Assembly: GCF_021134715.1 (NCBI RefSeq)
Contig: NC_060019.1
Location: 6,758,001-6,822,000 of the forward strand
Direction: 5' to 3'
Source of the DNA: Daphnia pulex
Taxonomy: Eukaryota > Arthropoda > Branchiopoda > Diplostraca > Daphniidae
DNA: 64,000 nucleotides
Part shown: one piece after another, positions 33,151 through 44,847 of the stretch
Numbering within the stretch: position 1 is the first letter of the stretch
Layout of the letters: the number at the start of each line of letters is the position of its first letter
Translations under genes and position numbers: made by a program
Notes under the pieces: model-generated
Database searches by the model: none
The model's input: only the letters and a program-made list of their open reading frames with translations
What the model was told of the DNA's origin: nothing

Positions 33151-33327
33151 TTTGACGAACCACGGCTGAGTGTGTTCGGCTTTCTTGTACATGTCGATGT
33201 GGCGCATGTCGACGTCGATGCCGAGCTCTTTGATGCACATCCAAACGGCCCGACACGGCGGCGAGGCCACCATGTAAATGAACTCGACGCTGCACGAAGA
33301 GAAGCTCATCTTCTTCCTCGAGTCCAT
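33151..33327 (-). pseudogene. Glutathione S-transferase first exon
   Basis: The ATG at 33327 opens a 59-codon exon ending at a consensus donor GTGAGT (33150). It reads VEFIYMVASPPCRAVWMCIK and LGIDVDMRHIDMYKKAEHTQ, the N-terminal thioredoxin-fold start of a delta/theta-type GST, with SPPCRAV at the usual catalytic Ser position. The following GST exons (cis-Pro loop and helical domain) are not seen; SK-channel exons come next instead. It is an orphan exon or part of a rearranged locus. Confidence 0.6.
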
Positions 33328-36300
33328 GATGGCGATTTTTTTTTAGAAAATTGTCTTTTTCTTTTCTGATCCTGTTGATTCAAATCAAAGGTGACGTCAT
33401 TTATTATTTCATACAATACATAGGGGAACACATGTATGTAGGCTTTCAGGACACGTTAGTACACGTCACTCTATATATAGTGTATAATATTCATGGGCGC
33501 AAAAAAGAAATCAAGTTGCGTGATTGCGTTATTTCTTATTTTTTTTAAATCTGCTGATTTATTGCGTCTTTTTCCCTTTTTCGTCCGGGTGACTTCTCAA
33601 GGCTTCTGTAACGCAGCACCGCCCAATATGTGTGTTTGCTAGCTGCGTGCATATGTATACTGTAGAAACTGCCATGCACCAAAATATATAATATAAATAT
33701 AGTGCGCATATTAGCCCTCGGGTGGCGAGTTCTGAGCCCATATTTTATCTAATGAACCCGAGTCTTAAGTAGTGAAATAAACTAGAGACGTGAATACACA
33801 TTTTTTTTTCTTCTTCTTCTTTTCGAGTTGTGTGTTATTTTTTTTGGCAGAAAATATATATGAAAATATAAGAAGCACAGCCAGAGCAGCCCCTGAGGTA
33901 CTTTCTCGAGCTGCAGCAAACAAGAGTATCTTTAGTTTAGAAGACGAGAGTCGCGCTCTCTGGCTGCACAGCACCATTTTCTACACCTAACAGTTAGACA
34001 TGCACACACACACTGCGTGGCCATATAAGGCGCTGGGGACCTCTCTCTCCCTTTAATAAATGAATCGACCAAAAGGCAAAAAGAAAAAAAAAAAGAAATT
34101 TTGTTTTTATATTCACAGATATAAAAAGCTCTACCTTTATATATATCTATAATTCTATATAGTATTTTCTTTCTTCTTTAATTCCTAGCAGCAGGTTAGA
34201 CTCTTTGTGGTCTCTATATATACTTCAAACATTTAGTACTGCTGCCCTGCCCTTATTTCTTTCTTCCCTTCAAAATAAAATTTGTTGGTGGAAAATTCTT
34301 TTTTTTTGTAATTCCCGCCGATTGAATGGTATCCCGACATTTCTATCCGATCGTGATGACGGCATTTTCTTTCTTTTTTCTCCTTCCAGATTTTTTGGTT
34401 TTCTTGGTTTGTTATCGCTTGTCTGTCGCGCCCGGTTTATTTTTTTTTATCTTTTCACTTGTAAATGGACCTTTTTACGCCACGTTAAGGAAAGAAGAAA
34501 CACCACAGCAGACAGAGCCAGCAGGTAATATAATAATAGAGTGTGTCTGCAAATGAATTCGAAAAGAGATTAGCCGTGCTTCTCTCTCTCTCTCTCTCTT
34601 TAAAAAAGACCCGGAGGAATATAATATCATCTAGACTAGAAGAAGAAGAAGAAAGTTGTATTCTATAGTTGTTATTTTTTTCGATGTTATCCGATGGAAA
34701 TCGACCACAAGACGAGCCATCGAATAAGCTCCGGAATCTTTTTCGATTCTTTTTGTGGCATATCAAACGGTCGAGACAACTTTTTTCTCCGTTCGAGATT
34801 GTTATAGTTATTACAGTTGAGGAGCAGCGCAGCTGTTTTGGTTCGGCTGCTGCCAGCAGCCAACTCGATCGCCATCATCTCTCAGAGAGTCAAAACATGG
34901 CGAGAGAGTCTGACTGGTTGTGTCTATACACGTACAACGTTTTTGACGACGAGCTGGGCGTGACACGGTCGTCAAAATCTCCTTTTTCTACTGGCCGTCT
35001 GACTTCTTTTTCTATCTTCTTCTTCTTCTTCTATTTTCTCTCTATAAGGCCAAGACCTCCTTTATTATTATTTGGAGATGCTCTTCCACGTACCTCGTCC
35101 GTCGAAGAGCAACAATAACAACAACAACAACAGCAACCGCTGGATATAGAATAACACGCCCGACGGAGAGACGAAGAACCCCGACACAACCAACAAACAG
35201 AACAATCTGCAATAAAAATTCGTTATCATAAAAAAAGGAGAAGCTAGCTTGTCTGCTGCTGCTGCAATGGCATTGGTCGATCGAAATGAGTTCGCCATCT
35301 TATTCCTAACACATACTTGACATCTACCAGTTTAAATGTATGCGAGGGACCTGCTGCTGGAAGAAGAAGCAATATAGTCACCTGTCAATTGATAATTCTC
35401 AACTTGCCAGTCAAGTTTTTTACTTATTCCGTCTCACCTTCTCTCCCGGCCACTCGAAAGAGACGAGAGAAAGAGAGAGAAAAAAACCACTTTAGAAATC
35501 TCAATGTGTGATGGCCAAGTGGCATTCACATGCCTGTACGATTTCCTTATACATCCCAATTTTTTGTTGTTGTCCATTTGAATAATTCATGTGTACACTA
35601 TTCTTTTCTTTAACCTCAAAACGGTTATTTTGCATTCTCCGAGCTGTCGGTTTTAAATCCAAAGAGATTTTTGGCTGATTTATCAACTTTTTTTTTATTG
35701 ATTCGTTTCTTTATTTTTATATTTGATCAACGGATGACGCAGCTGAAAAAAAAATAAAAATAAATTCCCCAGCTCTTTTTGTTTGTTCGCAAATATATCC
35801 AGTCGAGTGGCTCCAGCAGCACCTTTCGACACACGTTGAAAATTAATTTAAGAAATTTTTTTTTTTTTGTTTCTCACCGACTATGTGTGGAAATTTCTTT
35901 CTGTTTTTTTGCACTTGGGCGTTGTTGACAACACGTACGCCGATTGGTGAAAAAAAAAGAAGAAGAAAAGAAAAACTCGATAGAAGAAATGACGCATACG
36001 TTAACGGGTTACCTTTAAGTTATTCCCAAGTATAGAGAACGAACGAACCAACAGGTGCGTGAAATCCTGCTTCAACCCTCCCGAATTTTGTAACGCTGTG
36101 CTAACTAGTTTTTTTTTCTTCTTTCCTTCTCTCTCTCTCTCTCTATTTCCCCTATTTGTGCACACACACAATTAACTCGTCGCTTTTTTCTCCCAAAGGT
36201 CGCATCCCAAAAAACAAAAAAACAAAAAATTATCGGAGTCGAACTTTTTTCGGCCATGAATAAAAAGTAGGCGGATGTGCTGTGTGTGTGTGTGTGTGTA

Positions 36301-38826
36301 TGTATACCCACACGATTATAATTCGGGACTATGCGCAAAAAGCTCAAACTCTCTGACCCATACCATATTAATGAGCGAATCCGCTTCGCCGTCTCACTCT
36401 CACGATGATGCAACAGCACCGACAATAGCACACACACGGCGTACACGGTCATCTTTCTAGTCTCAAACATTTTTTTTTGTCTGGGGGGTCGTTGATATTA
36501 TTTGAAAAAAAAAAACCGCACGCAAATATGTCCGGTGCATGTGTGAGCGCAGTTCTAACATATTATGCAAGATATAATAAGATTTGAATATTGTCACGTT
36601 TCGACCGATTAGTTCCCAGAATCGACGTTTCCCATTCGATTCTGATCCTGGGAAGTTGACGATTCTCCGACGCCTGACATTAATAGTTCTTGGGGACGAA
36701 ACGACGTTGACTGAGGATACAAAAAGGGTTAGCATGTCTCTCGGTGTTGGACTTCTCTTAGACTTTTCTCTAGTTAGTAGTTGTTCACTGTTCTTGTCTG
36801 TGTTGATTGGACTCTTTTACTGTGTTGGTGTGTGTGTCGGTGGTGGAGTCGCGACCTCCAGTCTGTTTGTTTCACGTTTATCAAACAGCTTCTGGTCGCT
36901 CTTTCCAACCGAACGTGTTAACCTCCTTACCCGTGACAATATTATAAATATGGCGCTCAAAAGGGGATTGTTACACAAATGCCAAAAAAAGAAATTCAGA
37001 TATTCCAAAAGGGAAAAAGAAGAAAAAGAAAAAATGTGGATCAACAATGGAAGAAGAGTGGAGAAGAGAGAAAAACAACAACTCTTTGGGATGGGCGTCG
37101 ACCGCTCTAGAGATTTCGACGGGATAAAAAGGGAAAAATAGAAACCACTCAGCATCGACGAACATCTATCTGATAATACGTTGGAAAAGGCAAAGCAGAC
37201 GCCTGTTTTTATATAGATTTATATACATATCTGAGGAGGAGAGGAGAGAAGAAGAATAGAAGAAGAAAAAATGGCAATTAAACTGCTGGTCTCTATTGAG
37301 ATGGAGAAAAGAGCAGCCAAACTCCGAAATTGGACGAGAAAATCTTTTTCTCTCTGCTCAGCTGATGGCTTGTGGTTTCTCGTTCGTTCCACACACACAC
37401 ACACGGGGCTGTTGTTGTTGTTGCGTAAAACTGACAGGTCTCGTGTCATAAATTTACGCCCGCCCTTTTTTTTCGAATGACCGAAACGAAACCGAAGAGG
37501 AGAGGAAAAGATTTCCATACATTTTCTTTTTTTTTTCTTAAGGGGAAACAAATAATAAAGGAAAAAAGGGGCCGAATTTTTTTTATGTCGTTGATAATTC
37601 GCATCAATGGCGATCTAAATATATCCGGCGCCGTGGATTATGGTCGAATTTTATTTCTTTTATTTTTTTCTACGCCGGCCATTTATTACGTATCCGTTTG
37701 ATTTACGAACGGACCCTGAAACGGGTTACGATCGAATCACTGAACTTGTATCTGATTAAAAAAAAAAGTGGGAATATTACAGTATATCTATAACTTCTAT
37801 ATTATATCACGAAATGAAATGGGGGAGCGAGAAAAAGGCAACTGCTGCTGCTGCCGGGAAACGTTTAATATTTTGGAATATTTACATTTACAAGAGATGC
37901 AAAGTCACGCGCGTCTGCTCAGAGCTAGCCCTGCCCGCCTCTTTAGATTTTTCTCTCTTCCACGGACTCTCGTTATTATATTATATTGCTGGCCCGGCTT
38001 ATTTCACTTGAAATTTTCGGAAGAAATCGAGCCGAGGGATTGGATCAACTGCACTCGATGACTTATCGCTTTCTCTGTTGACTGCGCTCGTTTCAAAAAG
38101 AAAAGAAAAAGAAGAAAAAGGAAATTGGCTAATAGTCGATAAGGCGAGAGAGAGAGAGACATTTGTCGTCCAAATTAGATAGTTCTTCTTCTTTTCCACG
38201 CCGAAAATGAAGCAATTATACCGAAGTTTTACGGGGCCTTTTTTACAGGTTCTCCGCTCTGCGTGATACTCTCGACAGGACAAATACGGTCGACTCGTAT
38301 TGAAGCAAATTCCAAAGATCTATGCGGTTGAAAAAGGAGGACGGACGGTCAAAGGTGAAAGTTCTCTCTCTCTCTTTCTCACTCTCTCCAACAAATTTTC
38401 AAATTGTTTTTGGTTGTTACAAAACAGCCGAGCCGGATCTCTCTCTCTCTCTCATTTGCCATATGGAAAAGACATTCGTATGGAAAACTTGGGAAAAAGA
38501 AAAAAAAAAAAAAAGGGGAGCCCCTCTACATGTTACAAAGCTGGGCAGCAAGAGACGGCCAGCTCCGAAAGTCGTGTGTTCCATACGACGTATAGGCATC
38601 CCTCCATACACTCACGCCGTTTGTGTGTGTGTGTGTGTGTGTTCTCTATTTCATTTCGCCTCGCATTTTTCGAGATTATCGTCCACGGGCACACACCATA
38701 AAAGGCTGAAAAGAACCGATGTGTGTGTCTGTGTACAACAACAACAACAACAACAAGAAAAAAGAAAAGAACGAGACAGAGAGAAGAGAGAAGAAAAACA
38801 TGGAAATATTTGAGAGAGAGACTTAC

Positions 38827-38894
38827 AGGTGGTTGAGCTGGTCGTCGACGGCGTTGCTATGAATACCTTTCAGAAATGTTTTCCCAATGGGAAC
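38827..38894 (-). other. Unidentified splice-flanked exon
   Basis: A 68 bp minus-strand block lies between an acceptor (AACCAGCAG) and a strong donor (GTAAGT at 38826). One frame is open and encodes PIGKTFLKGIHSNAVDDQLN. The residue mix is that of a real protein, unlike its surroundings. I do not recognise the family. It may be one exon of a long gene spanning the low-complexity region. Confidence 0.35.
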
Positions 38895-39189
38895 CTGCTG
38901 GTTATATTTCGTTGTTGTTGTTAGAGGGAGGGCAGCGGTGGCCAAAAGAAAAGAAACAGGAAATCAAAAATATATAAACTTCGGTCGAAAAAATTTCAAA
39001 ATGTGCACAGAAACGTTTTTTCTTTTCTTCTCGGTTGTTTTTTTCCTGGTCGTAGAAAACCACAAATTTTATTCAAACTCTGCAAATAAAATTTGTCTCG
39101 ACGATTTACTATTTTTCGGATTTAGATTCCCAACTATACGGAATCGAATTCAAAGTTTAAATTTTTGACGGGAAAAAAAAATGTTTTGT

Positions 39190-39262
39190 TCGTTCTGTCC
39201 GGGATCGAACCGTTGGCTACGAAGTGATCCGACCGACTGGTGCGGTCTCGGCTGGCGTTCGG
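39190..39262 (-). repeat. Possible tRNA-derived sequence
   Basis: On the minus strand a perfect box B-like GGTTCGATCCCGG lies about 33 bases after an AGTCGGTCGG stretch that could be a D-arm remnant. Box A and the acceptor stem are poor, so this is at most a tRNA-derived relic. Confidence 0.3.
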
Positions 39263-42200
39263 TCCTTTTTGTTACGACGAGATTTCGTGTCTGTGTGTGG
39301 GGGTGGGGGGGGGGGGGTGGGTGGGGTGGGAGTTAGGGAGGGGATAAGGAGGGGAGGGGGAAAAAGGCCAAGAAGAAGAAGAAGAAGAAGTAGAAGGAGG
39401 AACTCAAAATAACAAGAAATAGAAAAAGAAAAAAAAACTTTTGAGCTGCCAGCTGATCTCGAAAAATGATACAACCAGAAAAACTGAAAAACTGAAAAAG
39501 AGAAAGAAGAAATGAAAAATATTTTGGTTGTATTTCTGTGACTTCGGCTCCTTCACTTCACAATGACACACTCTTCGATTAAAAAAAAATCGACCCTCTT
39601 GTGTACGTATTCCGGATAGAGCTGGGCTTATAAACACCGCCGTGTTGCCCGCGCTATCATCATTCAAATGTCATGCGTCTAACGCGAAAGTTCTTTTTTA
39701 CGACGCTTATAAAAATGACACGCGTCTCTCTTATGTTCCATTTTGTAGACGTACTCCTTTCACTTGTGTGCGGAACACGGACAAAGATAAATCATTTCCA
39801 CGTACTCTTTCCTTCAGCAATATTTAAATCTCGCGCCTTCAAAATGTGAACAACTTCCACCAGTTGTTGCAGTGTCTACCGAGAAATCGCCATTTTCTAC
39901 GATGACTTTAGGGAAATGAAATAATCCAAAAAATAAAATAAAAAAGAAGAAGGTGGGCGGGAATCCAATTTTGAAGATACGAAACGTGTCCTTATAACCT
40001 CCTGACACATACACAACAGCCGGGGATGATATCTACGATATACAGCTGTGTGTAATAGTGAATGTGTCTGTGTGTGTGTGTGTGTAATGGCGGCGGCACG
40101 CGGCCGAGGTCGTGAAATCGTGCCCAGGTGGTGAACGTGTCACACTCCCGTCCATCACCGCACGAAACGGCCGACACACAACGCAGCAGCACACTGCCGT
40201 CGCGTGCTGCCCATAACGCCACGTCCCGGAACTATATCGCCCTATCTCTTTTTCCCTCACGGCCTTTTTACCTTTTTACTTTCTTTAAAAAATTGGGAAA
40301 TTTGTTGAATTTTTTTCCAAATAGAATTTCTTAGATAAAGGAAAGATGTCCAAAGGTTCCATTTATCTTCGCTCGACACCGACCTTTTAATGATGCCATC
40401 CAGAAAAGCATTCGAATGTTATGTGAATAGTAAATTGAGATAAAACAGAAAACAAAAAAGAAATTTGTTACACAATTTTGGAAGGTCTATCAGAAAAAAA
40501 AAATGTTTCAGTTTCCTTTTTCTTTTTTTTCTTTTCATTTATTTTAAAAAGGAATTTTTATCTCGGTCTGGAAAACGTCACGAAACTCACCGCCCCGTGA
40601 TGAATCATCCGGACGTATGGTGGCGGGCTATCATTTCGATATCTTCATAATACGCAAGAGCATTTCGAGCTGCTGCTGCTGCTGCTGATGTCGAGCTCGT
40701 CAAGCGGAACAATTAAGCGATGACTTGATTGCCCTGTGCTCTCTCATACATGTACGCGTCGACAGACGGCAGACTCTGTACCGCAACCGATGATGTCATG
40801 TGACGAGTGGAATGATCTATCGTCAAAACACCCGTCCTACTACTCCTTTTTTTGTGTCATTTCCCCACGTCACATTCCGCTTGTTTTTCTCGATTTCATG
40901 CTCGGCCAGCGTTCAAATTTCCAGAAACGACTTCTGGATATTACTCTATATATATAGTATACCACTTGCCCGTGTGTTACATTTTGGCGCTTGTTTGTGG
41001 ATTTTGAAAATTGTGGGTTTCCTCTTGGAAGATTTTCGAGTCGACTGCATTTTAGGGACATCATATCAGCGGGCGAGAAAAAATGATTCGAAACTGATGA
41101 GGAAAAATTGTCCTGAAATAGAAAGATCGCGCTCGGACGATGGCCGCCCGCCCGCAAACTGTCACGCTTATAAACGAACGCATATTTTGAGAGTCAGACT
41201 AATATGCGGCGGCTCGTTTATTTCTTTGCTGTGCACCTTTTTTCTCTTTTTTTCTCTTTTTCTTTTTTTTTTTGGCGAGAGACTCACGCGGTCGGAGCGC
41301 TAAACGCGTGGGAAAATACACACGGCCATCCTTTTATGGACTAATCTCAGCGCAGCCACGGCTGGAGGCTTTTTTCTTTTCTCTATTGAGCTCTGCGCGG
41401 AAAGGCTCGTTCACGGTTAGGCCATCAATACTTATACACCTTCGGCGCGGGCAAATGATGCAAAACGGTGTGGAATTTTTCCGGTGCTCGTTTCCCAACA
41501 GCTTCTTCTTCTCCTTCCTTCCCACATTCCCCAAAGCCAACCGAACACGACGAATCACAGGAACATCTTTCAACACAAAATCCAGACATCGTTCAAGAGG
41601 GCCGTTCGTGAGTAGTCAAATTGCCACGATTTTTTTATTTTTCTCTTTTTTTTTTCTGATGGGCTCAATTCTTTATTTTATTTTTTTCGTGCTTCTGGTT
41701 GCGTTTGTTCTGCTGTAACCATCGGTGTTGTATGCGGTTGTATGCCGCCGCTCGAAAAAAATACAAGATTATCCAAACATCCCAGAACAAAGAGCGACTT
41801 ATTCACACTCGATGGAGAAGCTGTGCTGTGAGTTAGTATTTATGTAAAAGGGTTAATTCGTACGAGAGCTGAACAGCGCTCCCGGTCATTCGTTGTTGTT
41901 GTTGTTGTGCAACGGGAGAACGTTACAAAGACATTCATCAAAAGAGAATGAAGAAGGTGACGTGGAAACGAAAGAGAAAAAGGCTGTCGTGTTTTTCTTT
42001 TTACGAGGCCGGAGGGAGTATGTAGTTCGTTATATTTTTCATGAATCCAATATTTGGTCTTTGGTGTGTGTGTTTTTCGATTAATATTTGAGACGTATTT
42101 GTATACGTAAATTGCATTAACAGACATTACCATAAATGGTGGCCCTTTCGGGAATGACAGTATAGACTTAGGGTATAGACCCTACTTTTAAAATTAGAAG

Positions 42201-42418
42201 TTAGATGGAAGATGCATTATACATTATTAATTATTACTTAAGTAAAAGCTCCATTCGAATACTGTGGCGGTCACCTACGTCACTTACACGCATATTTTCA
42301 CCTGAGCGTCCATGCAAATGAATTGGCATAAATTGAATAAGGTATACATTTGATTATAACTAACGCCTGGCGTCGCCATGGCACGCCAAAAGGGTAAAAA
42401 AAAAATGTAAAAAAAAAG

Positions 42419-42678
42419 TTTCGCCGCAACGCCATCTAGCGGTCAAATATAGTCGGTCAAATATATTTGGCAGTGTTCTTTTCCCTGCTTTGACAACCAA
42501 AATTATATAGCTAATCATACGATATTTATTTCTATCCTTCCAATTTCATCTCCTTAAAAATTACGATTAAACCACCTACCGACGAATAAGCGAAGAAAAT
42601 TTCAGTGTTTTGGGGCAAGAAAAGGGAATGTTTGCATGTAGTTCTATATTTGACCGCTAGATGGCGTTGTGGCGAATT
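42419..42678. repeat. TIR element, 260 bp (MITE), family A
   Basis: The two ends are inverted repeats of about 34 bp. The inner 26 bp, containing CGCCATCTAGCGGTCAAATA, are perfect, followed outwards by TTTCGCCG versus ATTCGCCA. The interior has no ORF. Much of it (AGTGTTCTTTTCCCTGCTTT to GCGAAGAAAATTTC) recurs at 63230-63990, so it is a repeated family. Confidence 0.8.
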
Positions 42679-43345
42679 TTTTTTCCCTTGGCTCCACCGA
42701 GAGTAGGTCGCAGGTTTTCGCTCTCTCGGCTCTCGCCCTCTCTTGTCAGAAGTCGCTTGCCCGCATCACGGCAGGTTGCATTGTTCTCTCTCTCAGTTTC
42801 TCTCTCCCTCTTAATTATTTACTCATGTTACTCCTTATTCAAACTGTATTCTCTCTTCAATACAAGATAGAAACAGAGTCGTTATTTCTCGACATTTTGG
42901 TTAACAAATATGCGTCCATATTTAGAGGCAAGTTTCAGCATGTAGTAAACGGTCACTTTTTCATCAAAGCCCTTCAAAAACACAAATTTTCCATTAACGT
43001 TCTCTGTTGTCTTCCGCATTTTGCTACATAGTGGCCCTTCATTCTCTTAAAATTTGTTGTCGGGTTTCAAACAAACAGATTTAGTTTCACTAGATGAGAT
43101 TTGAGGTTCCCGTAGGTTTTTCGAAGGGGGGATTGATGTTTCATTGATTATGCTGCTTTCAACACATTTTTCATTTTGAAAAGAGTTCTCTGTAGGACAA
43201 CGGAAGTATGCCCAATTTTTGGAGGAACACAGGATCTGTGGCCGCAGTCAGCCACAGTCATTTTCCTACGCATTAAATTTAAAAAAATAATAATTTAATG
43301 CGACGCGCATTAAGTAGCGTCATTTAAGCCCTTACTCTTTTTTAA

Positions 43346-44002
43346 TTATGTGATTAAATAGGATGCGTCTGCTCCAATGTCGGAGATTACCGGTGGTAAA
43401 TCCACGCCATCCTGGAAAACGAGAAGTTGTTAATTTTAATACAACAAAAAATTATTTAAACAGACAACAATAGACTTACTGGCGCTGGCTCTTTAGCACT
43501 GGACTCCTCTGATCCGTCAATTTTGGCCTTTTTGGCCAAGGGCTCCAGCTCTGTTGGAAATGGTTGTTGTCTTCGTTCTTCAAACAGGGCAGCAATCCTT
43601 GGATCATTCCCCAGAACACGAGATTCATCTGTACTTTCGAGGCTGTAAACAATAGAATAATAAAAATTATATTACTTCGACAAAAGTTCTACATTGAAAA
43701 AAGTTCTACTTTTACCAAAGTTCTACTTCGATAAAAGTTCTACATTGACAAAAGTTCTACTTTTACCAAAGTTCTACTTTTACCAAAGTTCTACTTCGAT
43801 AAAAGTTCTACTTCAATACAAGTTCTACATTGATAAAAGTTCTACTTTTACCAAAATTCTTCTTTAGAATTATATTAAAAAGCTTTACTTACTCCTGTCT
43901 TCGTCGTTCCAATTTTTTTTGTGTTGCCCCATCAAGTCTGATCAACTCATGATATTCGTCCGTTAGTCTGTGTAACTCGTCTTCTAGTTTTTTTTCTTCC
44001 AT
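43346..44002 (-). CDS. Small charged coiled-coil protein, unknown function
   Basis: Three exons, 44002-43893, 43642-43480 and 43411-43346, join with canonical GT-AG borders and correct phase to give 112 residues. The N-terminus (MEEKKLEDELHRLTDEYHEL) is a heptad-like coiled coil. The middle reads GNDPRIAALFEERRQQPFP and then a Lys/Glu-rich KKAKIDGSEESS, which resembles a nuclear localisation stretch. The C-terminus is GVDLPPVISDIGADASYLIT. I do not recognise the family. Consistent splicing and lack of lesions argue that it is a real gene. Its start lies about 110 bp from a divergent open frame on the other strand. Confidence 0.6.
43670..43862. repeat. Intronic minisatellite, about 17 bp unit
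   Basis: About eleven imperfect copies of AAAGTTCTACTTTTACC-type units (16-19 bp; variants with ATTGA or TTCGAT) fill most of the first intron of the small coiled-coil gene. Confidence 0.8.
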
Positions 44003-44109
44003 TTTTAACGATTTTTAATGGATGGTAATCAACAGAAGAAAGGTGCAATGATAGAGCCGAGAGAGGGGAAACGCCAAACGGACACAACAATCGACAAGAA
44101 AATTGGAAC

Positions 44110-44847
44110 TTGGATTTACGAAAAACAATTACGGTCATGCAACCTGTAGACTTGACTATGCTGTTTGCTGAACCAGATCTACGTCGTCTGCACCGTCTGC
44201 ACTTACCGATGCAAGATTACCGACAGCATGAAATTTCTCGACTCACGGCTGACAATTTGGATCTCCAGGAAAATAATGATTTGCTATCCGAACAACTCAA
44301 AAAGTACAGATCGCAGATGAAATTGGCGAAAAAGGTGAAGCAGGAGGGTGTACTTGCCGAAAATCTGGAAGCCAGCCCTGAAGTGCATGAAACAGTTCAT
44401 TCGAGTCGTAGGAACGAAAGAAGCGAATCACCACTGCCGGTTGTTCGTAAAAAGGAAACGATTACCTTGGGATGTTTGATTTTAACATGGACGACGAAGA
44501 GCAGATCGCCAGGAATCTCGTCTATGGTGAGTTCTTATGGTGTTGTGACGAACAAAGTAACTTCATAACAATTTCTTTGGTGTGAATTTCTAGAACTCAA
44601 ACCAAGCGTTGCGTCAACTCTGTTACCCGGTCTTCCGGCATACATCATTTTTATGTGTGTCCCACACGCAGATTACATCAACAGCGACGAGAAAATCCGA
44701 GATTTCTTAACTCTGATTATTAACGCTATTTATCGACTCATTAAGAAACGCCATGAGGATCTGGACACTTGTTGTTTGGTTGTTGTTGTTTGGTTAGTCA
44801 ACACGTGCAGATTTTTAGACAATCTAAAGCAGTATAGTGGAGAAAAG
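44110..44847 (+). pseudogene. Myosin V tail fragment (coiled coil and start of DIL domain)
   Basis: Block 44110-44526 encodes a coiled coil (LQENNDLLSEQLKKYRSQMK) and the linker PLPVVRKKE. Block 44594-44847 gives [40 protein letters not shown] and [16 protein letters not shown]. These match the cargo-binding DIL region of class V myosins. The intron (GTGAGT...TTTCTAG) is normal, but just before it the frame must shift by one base between TITLG and MFDF to follow the family, so the first block is frameshifted. The motor, neck and rest of the tail are missing. It is a gene fragment, not a working motor. Confidence 0.65.

Larger units (their letters stand above)
33328..42418. other. Long low-complexity region without recognised genes
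   Basis: About 9 kb are dominated by poly-T/A runs and microsatellites. Examples are a CT run near 34582-34600, a GT run near 36278-36298, a GT run near 38622-38642, a G-rich tract near 39296-39360, AAG runs near 39370-39392 and CTG runs near 40670-40688. Many open frames exist but read as simple-sequence protein and are not called. It could be intron or 5' regulatory DNA of a large gene; one unidentified exon supports that. Confidence 0.5.

Noticed and set aside
36584..37141. 185-codon plus-strand frame in the low-complexity region
   Set aside because: Composition follows simple-sequence DNA, with no recognisable domain, splice context or conservation cue.
40800..41303. 167-codon plus-strand frame
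   Set aside because: Ends in poly-Phe from a T-rich run and has no domain; probably chance.
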